NCBI RefSeq assembly: GCF_012027305.1
Contig: NZ_SNUF01000001.1
Location: 744,001-808,000, forward strand
Length of the DNA stretch: 64,000 nt
Direction of reading: 5' to 3'
DNA from: Thermococcus sp. MAR1
GTDB taxonomy: Archaea > Methanobacteriota_B > Thermococci > Thermococcales > Thermococcaceae
Part shown: in pieces, positions 46,407 to 54,954 of the stretch
Layout: each line of letters starts with the position of its first letter
How positions within the stretch are numbered: position 1 is the first letter of the stretch
Program-made: the position numbers and the translations under genes
The notes under the pieces: model-generated
What the model saw: only the letters and a program-made list of their open reading frames with translations
Told to the model about the DNA's origin: nothing
Databases searched by the model: none

Positions 46407-46688
46407 ATGAAGGAGCTTTTCAAGAGGGTGAAGGAGGAGTTTGGAGTCGAGATAAGGAATGAAAACGACATGACGAACGCATGGAAGCTCGTTGAGATGC
46501 TCAAGGAAAAGGGCTGGGTGGTGTACATCATCACCGCAAGGGGACGCGAGCAGGTCGATGCGTGGCACCCGAACTACGGGAGCTTGTACGCCCAGTTTGG
46601 CGAGATTCCGTATTTTACGAGCGTAGTTGAGGGTATATGCGTCACAGCCCTTCGTGTGGGGGAGCTTGAAGCCAATGGAACGCTCTGA
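46407..46688 (+). CDS. Hypothetical protein, 93 aa
   Basis: Soluble protein with alternating helices and strands (LVEMLKEKGWVVYIITARG, AQFGEIPYFTSVVEG). GGTGAGG precedes the ATG. I do not recognise the family; charge and hydrophobic pattern are those of a real gene. Confidence 0.6.
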   Translation: MKELFKRVKEEFGVEIRNENDMTNAWKLVEMLKEKGWVVYIITARGREQVDAWHPNYGSLYAQFGEIPYFTSVVEGICVTALRVGELEANGTL

Positions 46689-46749
46689 AACGTTCGTTTC
46701 GTCGGAGTCCTCAAATAGGTTTGGGGCGTAGCGTTCATTGGTGATGCCC

Positions 46750-47955
46750 ATGAAGGGGACGAAGGGCTTTGCACTGGCCCTGGCAATATTGCTGGTTGGA
46801 AGCGTGATACCCCTGGGACTGGCAGAGAGCAACAACACCACGGAGTCGTACACAGGAGTCCTCGACAACAGCACCAGGGAGATGGTGATAGCGGGTCAGC
46901 TGATTGATCAGCTTCAGAGGCTGAGCAGGTTCGCCGAAGATAAGATAGAACCAATAAAGGACAGGCTACCCGAGAACTCGACTGTACTAACCCACTACGA
47001 GCTCGCTGAGGACTACAGGGAAAAGGCGGTGAGTGAATACGAGGCCGGCGACTACTACAGCTCGATACTCGACAGCCTCACAGCAATGCACCACTACAAG
47101 GTTGCCCTCTCGGCACTTAAGGAAGGCAGAGAAAAGGCTCAGGATGTAAGGGAACGCATCAAACTGGAAATCGAGCGCCTCAGTGAGTACTTCAGGTTCG
47201 TTGAGAAGACCATAAGGCTGGCGGAGAACCAGGGGATAGACGTGAGCAACCTCACCGCACTTTACAACGAGACCAAGGATGCCTATAAAGTTGTACTGGA
47301 TGACCTTAAGGCCGGAGACTATGAAAAGGCGAGGGCAGACTATGAAGTCGCCAAGGAGAAGAAGGCCCTTCTCGACAGGGGGCTGAGAAAGGTCCGCGAG
47401 GAGCTCGCCTATGCCAACGCCGATAAAATCGTCAAGGACTTTCTGATCAAGGGTGAGAAGGGAATGGAGATAGCTCAGAAGGCAATCGAAGTTGGGGAGG
47501 AGAACGGCTACAACGTGACGGAGCTCCGGGAGAGGTTCGATGCCTTTTCGGAGGTTTACAGTCAGGTCAAGGCCCTCGCCGACGAGGGCAGGTGGGAGGA
47601 CGCCCTCACAGTCATGAAAGACAACAGGGAAACAATAATCGAGTTCCACAGGGCTGTTGAGTTCGTACTCAGGAAGGTTCGCGAGAGGGAGCTCGATGAA
47701 AAGCTGAAAGATATGCACGCTTTCCTCAGGGAGATGAACGATAGGATTCAAAAGGACGAGAAAGCGCTCCGCGACCTCAAGAGCAGGGGGGTCGACACCA
47801 CCCGGGCAGAGATCCAGCTGAAAGTAGCTATCCAGGAGCTCAGGATAGGCGTCGAGCTTCTAAAAGCGAAGAAACCCCTCCAGGCCAAGGCACACTTTGC
47901 AATAGCGCTGGAGGTGCTCCACAGGGTGGATGAGTTCATACTCGCCCACTCATGA
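46750..47955 (+). CDS. Secreted coiled-coil protein
   Basis: About 401 residues: signal peptide (cleavage near GLAES), then almost entirely helical, Glu/Lys-rich sequence with repeated units of about 75-90 residues such as ALYNETKDAYKVVLDDLKAG and ELRERFDAFSEVYSQVKALA, typical of TPR-like or long coiled-coil proteins. It is followed 33 nt later by the membrane-anchored winged-helix gene. ATG 46750 has GGTGAT upstream. Function unknown. Confidence 0.75.
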   Translation: MKGTKGFALALAILLVGSVIPLGLAESNNTTESYTGVLDNSTREMVIAGQLIDQLQRLSRFAEDKIEPIKDRLPENSTVLTHYELAEDYREKAVSEYEAGDYYSSILDSLTAMHHYKVALSALKEGREKAQDVRERIKLEIERLSEYFRFVEKTIRLAENQGIDVSNLTALYNETKDAYKVVLDDLKAGDYEKARADYEVAKEKKALLDRGLRKVREELAYANADKIVKDFLIKGEKGMEIAQKAIEVGEENGYNVTELRERFDAFSEVYSQVKALADEGRWEDALTVMKDNRETIIEFHRAVEFVLRKVRERELDEKLKDMHAFLREMNDRIQKDEKALRDLKSRGVDTTRAEIQLKVAIQELRIGVELLKAKKPLQAKAHFAIALEVLHRVDEFILAHS

Positions 47956-47988
47956 CCTTTCCTTTTTAGCTTAGGGAGGGATGCTTAA

Positions 47989-48828
47989 ATGAGACTCAAA
48001 TGGGTTCCAATCCTCATGCTGATAACGCTCATCCTCCTGCCCGGAGTTAGTCCCTATACCGTTTCATCCCTGGTTTTGACGGTTTACAATGACGGCTACA
48101 CCAAGGTTGAATATGAAATCCTACCCTCGGAGTATTCATCCCAGGTTGAACTCCCCCTCCTCGGAGACCATTACGAGAACGTTATCGTCGGGGACGGGAA
48201 CGGAAATCCCCTCAACTTCAGGCTTGAGAACGGAAGCCTTCTCATCTATTCCGGGAACGCTGAAGTAGTCAAGGTCTCCTACTACACTCCAGACCTGACC
48301 GTGAAGCAGGGCGTGGTGTGGACGCTTAACATTGCGACCAACGATTCCTTCACAGTTGTGCTGCCCGCAAACGCCATAGTGGTTGACCTGAGCGACATAC
48401 CCCTTGAGATAGCGGGGAACTCGATAACCATGCCCCCCGGAAACCAGAGCGTTTCCTACACGCTCAGCGGAAGAGGGGTCGGAGGAGAGAAAGGAGCGGA
48501 CAGTTTAGTGTATCTCGCCCTCCTGGGAGGCCTCGCGGTAGTCGGGGGCTCCGCCTACGCCCTATGGAGAAAGAAAAAGAGTCAGAGCTCAATGCCAAGC
48601 CGTGAGGAGTTCCAGGCCAGGCTTGAGAACCTCGACCTCAACGAGGAGGAGAGGCGTGCGCTGCTCTACATCTTTGATAAAGGTGGAAAGGCCAGTCAGG
48701 CCGAGGTCAGGGAAGCGATAGGCCTGCCCAAAACCACCGCATGGAGGATGTTCAAGCGCCTTGAGAGGAAGGGTCTGGTGAAGGTTCTTAAGGGCAGGAA
48801 GGAAAACTGGGTGGAGCTGAGGCTTTAG
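47989..48828 (+). CDS. Membrane-anchored winged-helix regulator
   Basis: 279 residues in three parts: signal/first membrane segment (about 5-23), a beta-rich ectodomain (about 25-165), a transmembrane helix (about 172-193, VYLALLGGLAVVGGSAYAL), then a basic stop-transfer and a cytoplasmic winged helix (about 205-279, EERRALLYIFDKGGKASQAE, IGLPKTTAWRMFKRLE). This would pass an outside signal directly to DNA. Ribosome site AGGGAGGG. Likely co-transcribed with the secreted coiled-coil protein. Confidence 0.78.
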   Translation: MRLKWVPILMLITLILLPGVSPYTVSSLVLTVYNDGYTKVEYEILPSEYSSQVELPLLGDHYENVIVGDGNGNPLNFRLENGSLLIYSGNAEVVKVSYYTPDLTVKQGVVWTLNIATNDSFTVVLPANAIVVDLSDIPLEIAGNSITMPPGNQSVSYTLSGRGVGGEKGADSLVYLALLGGLAVVGGSAYALWRKKKSQSSMPSREEFQARLENLDLNEEERRALLYIFDKGGKASQAEVREAIGLPKTTAWRMFKRLERKGLVKVLKGRKENWVELRL

Positions 48829-48859
48829 ACGGGTCTTTGTTTGGGACTTCCTTTTAATT

Positions 48860-50233
48860 TCAATCTTCGTTCATGATGGGAGTGAAATGCTCTAAGTCCC
48901 AAGCGAAGTAACCCCTATCCCTAAGACTGCCTTTTCTCTCGATCCTCCTTGCCACTATCCCATAGTTTTCCTCCCATCCATTCAGACCGACAAGTCCGGC
49001 CTTTCTTTCCAAGTCCTTCAGAATTCCCTGGGCTTCCCTTTCTCTGAGGTCTTTCCACTTGACCTCAACGAACAGTGCTTTCTTGTTCCGTTCGTCGAGT
49101 GCAAGAAGGTCAATCTCCTCGCCCTTCTGCCACCACCTGCCAATCTTGGCGAAGCGGAATGGAAGCTTTCCGGCTTTGTTCAGCCCGATAAGGAATTCCC
49201 TAGCCACGTCCTCAAAAACGTCTCCCAGATAATGGTTGTACTCCTCAAGGAACTCACTCCAGAATTCGAGGCTCTCAAGCTCTATCTCGTTCCTGTAACG
49301 CTCGACAAAGCGGAAGTAGAAAGCCAAGTAGTTGTCCTTAATCTTGTACAGGGTGTTTTTCGTCTTCGGCTTCGCCGTTACGGGGATTTCCCGTCTAAGG
49401 AAGCCGAGCCTCTCAAGAACTTCGACGTATTTGAAGAGGTTCGAGCGTGGTATCCCGGTGTGGGTGCTTATCTCGTTGAATCTCCGTTTTCCTTCGGCGA
49501 CCGCCTTGAGGATGAGCTTGTAAACTCTCGGCTCCCTCAGCTCGCTGGATAGGATGAAGTCCCCCTCAGCGTAGAGAAAGCCCCTCTTGTCGAAGGCAAG
49601 ATTTTTGACATCCTCAAACCTTTCAAAGAGCTCCAGATAAGCCGGGATTCCACCGGTTATTCCGTATATCTTGACCGCCTCTTCAACATCCACTCCCAGG
49701 AATTTCCATGAGTCAAAGAATCCCAGCGGAGAGAGTTTTATCTGGCCGTCTCTCCTGCCGTAGAGGGGACTCTTCTGGCTCAGGACGTGCTCCTCCATCA
49801 TGCCAACGGAGGAACCGACGAGGACTAGGTGGAGGCTGGATTCCCTCACTATCTCGTCCACTATGTACTGGAACTCGCTGAGAACCCTTTTGTCAGACTG
49901 AATGAGATATGGGAACTCGTCTATAACGACTACTATCTTCCCCTTCTCGGATAGATACCTGAAAACGTCGGAAAAGCTCGAAAACGATGTCTCGCTTAGG
50001 AAAGTGGATGGAAACCTCTCAAGCACCGTCCTTGAAAACTCCCTCAGATTGTCGGAGTAGGTGCTGTTCCGGGCGAGGTAGTAAACGGAGGGCTTATCGG
50101 CTATAAATTCCTTGAGCAGTCTTGTTTTGCCGACCCTCCTCCTCCCGTAAACGGGGAGGAACGAATTTTCCTTCCCCCAGAGCCTTCCAAGTAACTCAAG
50201 TTCCCGCTCCCTGTCAATAAAAGTTATTGTCAT
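48860..50233 (-). CDS. Archaeal ATPase with DUF234 domain
   Basis: 457 residues: STAND-like archaeal ATPase (Walker A YGRRRVGKTRLL near 30-41; Walker B VVVIDEFPYL near 99-108), winged helix (GIPRSNLFKYVEVLERLGFL, about 265-285), and C-terminal DUF234 with a nuclease-like ExK pattern (EEIDLLALDERNKKALFVEVKW). This family is frequent in Thermococcales and may be a mobile or defence-linked ATPase. It sits on a gene remnant, whose reading frame runs into its start with an ATGA overlap. Confidence 0.85.
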   Translation of the reverse strand: MTITFIDRERELELLGRLWGKENSFLPVYGRRRVGKTRLLKEFIADKPSVYYLARNSTYSDNLREFSRTVLERFPSTFLSETSFSSFSDVFRYLSEKGKIVVVIDEFPYLIQSDKRVLSEFQYIVDEIVRESSLHLVLVGSSVGMMEEHVLSQKSPLYGRRDGQIKLSPLGFFDSWKFLGVDVEEAVKIYGITGGIPAYLELFERFEDVKNLAFDKRGFLYAEGDFILSSELREPRVYKLILKAVAEGKRRFNEISTHTGIPRSNLFKYVEVLERLGFLRREIPVTAKPKTKNTLYKIKDNYLAFYFRFVERYRNEIELESLEFWSEFLEEYNHYLGDVFEDVAREFLIGLNKAGKLPFRFAKIGRWWQKGEEIDLLALDERNKKALFVEVKWKDLREREAQGILKDLERKAGLVGLNGWEENYGIVARRIERKGSLRDRGYFAWDLEHFTPIMNED

Positions 50234-50596
50234 GGTATAATACTTGATCTATAACTTTTTAAGAATTTCGGGACCCGTGTCTTAGGCCCCGCGGAGTCTT
50301 CGAGGAACCCCTCGGCCCTCTCGAACTCACCCCTTTTGAGAAGCCTCTGGAAGCCGAGGTACGGGCCGAGGAGCTCAAGGTTTCCCTCATCAATCAGCTC
50401 ATCTATTCTGGCGTCAAGCTCTTCAACTGCCCTTTCGACTGCTTCTTGAGAGTAGCCCGCGAACTTCAGCCCGCTGAGAATCCCGAGGAGCTTCTGAGCT
50501 TCGAGCCTTAGGTCTGATACCCATTCAACTACAGCACGGGAAAAGAAAAGGTTTTCGAACCCGGCACCATCAGCACGAAAAGGGAAGAAGAAAGAA
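50230..50596 (-). pseudogene. Gene remnant without start codon
   Basis: Between metG and the ATPase the minus strand holds an open frame of about 120 codons with clear coding character: EWVSDLRLEAQKLLGILSG, then AVEELDARIDELIDEGNLEL and RLLKRGEFERAEGFLEDS. There is no ATG, GTG or TTG in that frame, and the 3' end runs through the ATPase promoter (ttcttaaaaagttata) to a TGA overlapping the ATPase ATG. Both ends of the original gene are therefore lost. It looks like the C-terminal part of a small helical protein displaced when the ATPase gene arrived. Confidence 0.6.
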
Positions 50597-52825
50597 TCAC
50601 CTTATTCTTGCACCCAGCTTTATTTCTTTGTCCGGCATGAGCAGAGCCACGTTCTCGCCGTCGTCGGCCGCTAGGAGCATTCCCTGGCTTTCCACACCGC
50701 GAAGCTTCTTGGGTTCGAGGTTTGCTATGATGACGACGTAGTGGTTGAGCAGCTCTTCCGGCTTGTAGTACTTCTTCAGTCCGGCGACCAGCTGTCTGAC
50801 TTCATTGCCGAGGTCGACCTTCACCACGTAGAGCCTGTCGGCGTTGGGGTGGTCTTTGACCTCGATTATCTTTCCGACCCTCAGGTCGAGCTTCATGAAG
50901 TCGTCAAAGCTGATATACTCCACGCTTTCACCACCTTTTCCCTTTTTCTTCATCTTCTCCTTCTTCGAGGCCTTTCCGGCCTTTTCGGCTTTGGCCTCCA
51001 GCTCATCCCCGTAGATGCTCTTAAGGATTGCCATAGCCTCTTCCCTGTTCTTGAACCGCTCCAGAGCTACTTTCACAACATCGTCCCGCCTGTAGTACTT
51101 GTCGAGGAGCAGTCTGGCACTCTCAGGGTTGCCCCTGGCTATGTAGTTCACGATGAAGTAAATTATGTCCTCGTCGCTCACCTTCTTGAACATTGGAGTG
51201 GCCTTTCTAACCTTATGACCTGCAGGAATCTCGGTGAACTCCCAGCGCTTGAGCTCCTCAAGGTTGAGGAGGTGCCATATCTTCTCGCTCGCATCTGGAA
51301 GGAACGGCTCAAGCAGGATTCCAAGGGCCTTGACTATCTGGAGGGAGATGTTCACAGTCGTTGCCGTCCTCACGCGGTCTTCTTTGGCCGTCTTCCACGG
51401 CTTCTGGTAGTCGAAGTAGCGGTTACCGAAGATTGCCAGCTCCATGACCCTTCTCAGGGCGTCCTTGAAGCGGTACTGGCTTATCAATTCTCCGACTTCC
51501 TTAAAGGCCCTTTCAATTTCCTCGAAGGCTTCCTTATCAAGCTCGTCCAGCTCGCCTCTCTCCGGCACGGTTCCGTCGAAGTAGCGGTTGGCGAAGGTGA
51601 GTGCACGATGCACGAAGTTCCCGAGGTTGTTGACCAGCTCCTCGTTTATCTTGCTCTTGAAGTCGGCGAAGCTGAAGTCGCTGTCGCGAGTTTCGGGCAT
51701 TATCGCGGTGAGGTAGTAGCGGAGGTAATCCGCTGGAAACGCATCGAGGAACTCGTGGACCCATATAGCCCAGTTCCGGCTCGTTGAGAACTTCTTGCCC
51801 TCAAGGTTGAGGTATTCATTTGCAGGGATGTCGTACGGCAGAAGCCACTCGGCCTCGACTTCCCCGTCCCTGTATTTGCCATACGCGAGGAGGAAGGCGG
51901 GCCAGAATATCGCGTGGAAGGGCACGTTGTCCTTGCCGATGAAGTGGATTACCTTAGTTTGACCGTCGAGGTTGAGCCAGAACTTCTTCCACTCGTTTTC
52001 TTTGTTGAGCTTCTTCAGGTGCTCGATGGTGATCGAGATGTAGCCTATAGGCGCCTCAAACCAGACGTAGAGCACCTTTCCCTTAACGTCCTCATCGTCG
52101 AGCGGAACCGGAATACCCCAGTCGAGGTCGCGCGTTATGGCCCTCTCCTCAAGGCCCTCCTTTATCCAGCCGAGGACGGTGTTCCTGACGTTTGGCTTCC
52201 AGTGTTCCTGGCTTTCGACCCAGGTCTTAAGCTTCTCTTCGAAGTCCTTCATCCTGATGTAGTAATGGGCTGAGTCCTTGAAGGTTATCGGATTACCGCA
52301 GATGTTGCACCGCGGGTTAATGAGTATCTCAGGGGTGAGTGGATGCCCGCAGACCTCACACTGGTCTCCTCTCTGGTTCTCGGCACCGCAGTAGGGGCAG
52401 GTGCCTATGACGTACCTGTCGGGCAGGAACATCTTGTCGTGCTCGCAGTAGGCCTGTTTCGTGACTTTCTTGACCAGGTGACCGTTTTCGAGTGCTTTTA
52501 AAAAGAACTCCTGGCTGATTCTATAGTGAACCGGAAGCTCGGTTCTGCCAAAGTAGTCGAAGCTTATCTTTGCCCTCTCGAAGGTCGTCTTTATGTGTTC
52601 GTGGAACTCATCGACGATCTCCCTGGCACTTCTTCCCTCTTTGAGAGCACGGAATGTTATCGGAGTCCCATGTTCATCCGTCCCACATATGAAAAGGACT
52701 TCCTCGCCCTTCAGGCGGAGATAGCGAACGAAAATGTCCGCTGGTAAATACGCTCCTGCCAGGTGTCCCGCGTGAATCGGCCCGTTAGCGTAAGGGAGGG
52801 CAGATGTTACCATGTACCTGACCAT
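50597..52825 (-). CDS. metG: Methionyl-tRNA synthetase with fused tRNA-binding domain
   Basis: 742-residue class I synthetase. HIGH-type motif HAGH (18-21), zinc domain with CPYCGAENQRGDQCEVC and CNICG knuckles, KMSKS variant KFSTSR near 335, anticodon-binding helices, then a Lys/Gly linker and a C-terminal EMAP/Trbp111-like OB fold (about 632-742, LDLRVGKIIEVKDHPNADRL). Some archaea encode the last domain separately; here it is fused. ATG 52825 has GGTGG upstream; TATA near 52855 (ccttataagg). Confidence 0.95.
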   Translation of the reverse strand: MVRYMVTSALPYANGPIHAGHLAGAYLPADIFVRYLRLKGEEVLFICGTDEHGTPITFRALKEGRSAREIVDEFHEHIKTTFERAKISFDYFGRTELPVHYRISQEFFLKALENGHLVKKVTKQAYCEHDKMFLPDRYVIGTCPYCGAENQRGDQCEVCGHPLTPEILINPRCNICGNPITFKDSAHYYIRMKDFEEKLKTWVESQEHWKPNVRNTVLGWIKEGLEERAITRDLDWGIPVPLDDEDVKGKVLYVWFEAPIGYISITIEHLKKLNKENEWKKFWLNLDGQTKVIHFIGKDNVPFHAIFWPAFLLAYGKYRDGEVEAEWLLPYDIPANEYLNLEGKKFSTSRNWAIWVHEFLDAFPADYLRYYLTAIMPETRDSDFSFADFKSKINEELVNNLGNFVHRALTFANRYFDGTVPERGELDELDKEAFEEIERAFKEVGELISQYRFKDALRRVMELAIFGNRYFDYQKPWKTAKEDRVRTATTVNISLQIVKALGILLEPFLPDASEKIWHLLNLEELKRWEFTEIPAGHKVRKATPMFKKVSDEDIIYFIVNYIARGNPESARLLLDKYYRRDDVVKVALERFKNREEAMAILKSIYGDELEAKAEKAGKASKKEKMKKKGKGGESVEYISFDDFMKLDLRVGKIIEVKDHPNADRLYVVKVDLGNEVRQLVAGLKKYYKPEELLNHYVVIIANLEPKKLRGVESQGMLLAADDGENVALLMPDKEIKLGARIR

Positions 52826-52930
52826 TTTAACCACCGTCCCCTGATGACTTTAGCCCCTTATAAGGACTTCGCGTTAAAAACATTACGGTGGGTTATTATG
52901 TCTGGGGAAAAATATGTAGGGTTTGATATA

Positions 52931-53188
52931 TCACTTTCCGAGGGAGAGGTTTTCGGTCCTTACAAGGATGGCATTTTCTGGAACCTCGACCTCTCCCCGG
53001 GTGATTATCAAAGCTCCGTCGTAGGTTGTCATTGTCAGCTTGGTTTTCCTGAAGCCCCCAGTTTCACCCACTATAAGAAGGGGCCTTTTCTTGAGTTCAA
53101 GGAATTTCTTGAACTCTTCCGGCTCTACAAAGATTAAAACACCACCGGCTATAACCCTGTTGGCATCGACGGCCATACCGCACCCCAT
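52931..53188 (-). CDS. Hypothetical protein, 85 aa
   Basis: Starts MGCGMAVDANRVIAGGVLIF, then VEPEEFKKFLELKKRPLLIV and GALIITRGEVEVPENAILV. The hydrophobic strand pattern is far more protein-like than the antisense frame. ATG 53188 follows GGTGAT. The longer open frame upstream is poor in quality and is rejected. Resembles small conserved Thermococcales proteins of unknown role. Confidence 0.65.
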   Translation of the reverse strand: MGCGMAVDANRVIAGGVLIFVEPEEFKKFLELKKRPLLIVGETGGFRKTKLTMTTYDGALIITRGEVEVPENAILVRTENLSLGK

Positions 53189-53288
53189 AACATCACCGGA
53201 AAAGTTTAAGGCATCCCCTTGATGTGGTTTTCGGTGTGATGGCGGAAGGTTTATTTTTGGATAGAGATAAACCAGTAACGGTGGGAGT

Positions 53289-53456
53289 ATGGAATTAGTC
53301 AAGCGGCTCCAACAGTTGGAACATCGCATTGAGAGGCTGGAGAGATTGATGGAATTTGAGGAGCTTACTGAGGAAGAGATACGGGAACTTGAATATCGGA
53401 GGAAAAAGCGGGACTTCATGGGGGAGGATGAGTTCTGGAGGGAGCTGGGTGTATAA
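53289..53456 (+). CDS. relB: RelB-like antitoxin
   Basis: 55 residues: MELVKRLQQLEHRIERLERL followed by an acidic helix and ELEYRRKKRDFMGEDEFWRE, ending GV. This is the short coiled antitoxin expected just before relE, with GGTGGG before the ATG and a TATA (ggtttattttt) near 53248. Its last codons overlap relE by 8 nt. It is short and easily missed. Confidence 0.75.
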   Translation: MELVKRLQQLEHRIERLERLMEFEELTEEEIRELEYRRKKRDFMGEDEFWRELGV

Positions 53457-53727
53457 ACTTCTTTTTCACAGGGAAGTCCTTAAAGATATGAAAAAGATCC
53501 CTCCAGAAACGCAACTCAGAATAAAGCAGGTTCTCCAAACTCTCAAAATTGCCCCCGAGTCCATACATAAAAAACCGTTGAAAGGATATGATGATCTTTT
53601 CTCGGTGAGGGTTGGGGATTACAGGATTATCATTGAACCTAACCATGAGGAGAACATTATTTTTGTGTGGATGATTTCTCACAGGGGTAAAGTCTATGAG
53701 AAGTTAAAGAGACGAAAGGGTGAGTAA
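53449..53727 (+). CDS. relE: RelE/ParE-type toxin
   Basis: 92 residues starting at GTG 53449: VYKLLFHREVLKDMKKIP, then KPLKGYDDLFSVRVGDYRII and a C-terminal WMISHRGKVYEKLKRR. The fold, size, and Arg in VRVGDYR match RelE mRNA interferases that cut mRNA on the ribosome. GGAGGGAG precedes the start. The longer in-frame ORF from 53356 covers relB in another frame and is not the true start. Confidence 0.85.
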   Translation: MYKLLFHREVLKDMKKIPPETQLRIKQVLQTLKIAPESIHKKPLKGYDDLFSVRVGDYRIIIEPNHEENIIFVWMISHRGKVYEKLKRRKGE

Positions 53728-53729
53728 TT

Positions 53730-54077
53730 GTGAAGGCCAGAATCGTCGAGCGTTTCAAGTTTGAAGCGGCCCATGCCGTTGTAATCAACGGAAAGCCCGA
53801 AGAGATACACGGGCACACATTCAGACTTGAGATAGCTGTTGAAGGAGAGCTTAAGAGGGGCTACGTGATGGACTTTCTCGAGCTGAGGAGAATCGTGAAC
53901 GAAATCATTGAGATGCTCGACCACAGAAACTTAAATGCTCTCTTCGAGAACCCAACGACCGAGAACGTCGCCCTGTGGATAGCGGAGGAGATTGAAAAGA
54001 GGCTTCCCAGTGGCATAAGGCTCCAGAGGATAGTCCTCTGGGAGGGCGAGGAGAACGGGGTGGAGTTTGAGTTCTGA
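53730..54077 (+). CDS. 6-pyruvoyl tetrahydropterin synthase family, no Cys
   Basis: 115-residue PTPS/QueD fold. Zinc histidines are visible in FEAAHAV and IHGHTF, with a later catalytic LDHRNLN. The usual catalytic Cys (CxxxHGH) is absent; the protein has no cysteine at all, and Glu residues precede HGH (PEEIHGH, an ExxHGH pattern). That pattern is reported for PTPS types that replace dihydroneopterin aldolase in pterin synthesis, rather than QueD. GTG start, 2 nt after relE. Confidence 0.85.
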   Translation: MKARIVERFKFEAAHAVVINGKPEEIHGHTFRLEIAVEGELKRGYVMDFLELRRIVNEIIEMLDHRNLNALFENPTTENVALWIAEEIEKRLPSGIRLQRIVLWEGEENGVEFEF

Positions 54078-54111
54078 GAAACATTTTTATCCCCCAGTGT
54101 GGAAGTTAGCA

Positions 54112-54297
54112 ATGGTGAATGGAATGTCCGAGGTTACTTCAGAACGGATGTTAAAGCTGTATTCTCATCTTTTCAAGGAGGCTCTTGAACTTAAGAAGCT
54201 TATCGAGGTGAAAAAAAAGGAAGTCAGACCCGGAATGTTTGGGAAGGGGAGCGCTGAGGAGTTCAAAAGGTATAGGCTTGAGGTGTACGAGCGGTGA
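54112..54297 (+). CDS. vapB: VapB-type antitoxin
   Basis: 61 residues, helical: MVNGMSEVTSERMLKLYSHL, then ELKKLIEVKKKEVRPGMFGK and EEFKRYRLEVYER. TATA aacatttttatcc near 54078-54090 predicts a near-leaderless start at 54112. It overlaps the PIN toxin by 4 nt (GTGA). Confidence 0.72.
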   Translation: MVNGMSEVTSERMLKLYSHLFKEALELKKLIEVKKKEVRPGMFGKGSAEEFKRYRLEVYER

Positions 54298-54767
54298 TTT
54301 TTATAGACTCAAGCGTTCTCTACAACTACCTTATCGAAACCAGCCTTACCGAATACGCCGTTGATGTTCTTGAGTCTCGAGAGGGGAAACTAGCTTCAGA
54401 CACCGTCGTTGATGAGTTATTTTATGCACTCATCAGGAAGCTTGGTGAGAAGGAGTACAACGCAAGGTCAATCTGGAAAGTTAAGGAGCTTCTCAGGAAC
54501 GACGCAGAGTTCAGGAGACGCGCTTCTGATGTCATATCGGACATCTTAGCACTTATTGACGCAAAAGATGTTTTACTGGTTTCTGACTCTCGGGACTGGC
54601 TGACCGTTGCCACGTTCGTTCATGATTACTCCCTCCTTCCCCACGACGCCAGAATTCTCGCCACGGCCTTGGAATACAACTGTGACAAGCTCGCCGCCCT
54701 CGACGAGGACTTTGAAACGGTGAGGGACGTCATCAAGCTCGTTCCGGAGGGATTCTGGGAAGAATAG
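54294..54767 (+). CDS. vapC: VapC-type PIN domain toxin
   Basis: 157-residue PIN protein: D in IFIDSSVLYNY, E in VVDELFYAL, D in LPHDARILATA and D in LAALDEDFE. GTG start inside the antitoxin stop. Longer than the other PIN proteins here because of a helical insert in the middle (KEYNARSIWKVKELLRNDAE). Confidence 0.88.
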   Translation: MIFIDSSVLYNYLIETSLTEYAVDVLESREGKLASDTVVDELFYALIRKLGEKEYNARSIWKVKELLRNDAEFRRRASDVISDILALIDAKDVLLVSDSRDWLTVATFVHDYSLLPHDARILATALEYNCDKLAALDEDFETVRDVIKLVPEGFWEE

Positions 54768-54773
54768 GAGGCA

Positions 54774-54887
54774 ATGTCTCTAATAGAAGAGTTTACTGAG
54801 AATGTGGAATTCGAAGAGTTCAAATGGGATGAGAAGACACATTTTGCAGTCATCCGTACCTTTCATACATGCATATTTCGGAGTTGA
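54774..54887 (+). CDS. Small ORF after vapC, possible remnant
   Basis: 37 codons: MSLIEEFTENVEFEEFKWDE, then KTHFAVIRTFHTC. A perfect ribosome site (aggaggc) lies just before the ATG and the frame starts 6 nt after vapC, so it may be expressed, but it stops abruptly and may be the start of a truncated gene. The stop is followed by a palindrome, accaccgggtggt (54887-54899). Confidence 0.35.
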   Translation: MSLIEEFTENVEFEEFKWDEKTHFAVIRTFHTCIFRS

Positions 54888-54954
54888 CCACCGGGTGGTA
54901 TGGCGAACCCTCAATGAAGACATGCCCAACTGAAAAAGAATCTGAGTCCCTCGT

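Noticed and set aside
50535-50570. T-loop-like gggttcgaaaacc suggesting a tRNA
   Set aside because: The flanking bases do not form a T-stem and no acceptor, D or anticodon arm is present.
52898-53137. Plus-strand ORF starting MSGEKYVGFD antisense to the 85-aa protein
   Set aside because: It lies opposite a more protein-like frame with a better ribosome site and promoter.
54905-54950. C/D-like pattern ATGAAGA...CTGA...CTGA
   Set aside because: Box C has a mismatch, the second C-type box is missing and the spacings do not fit.
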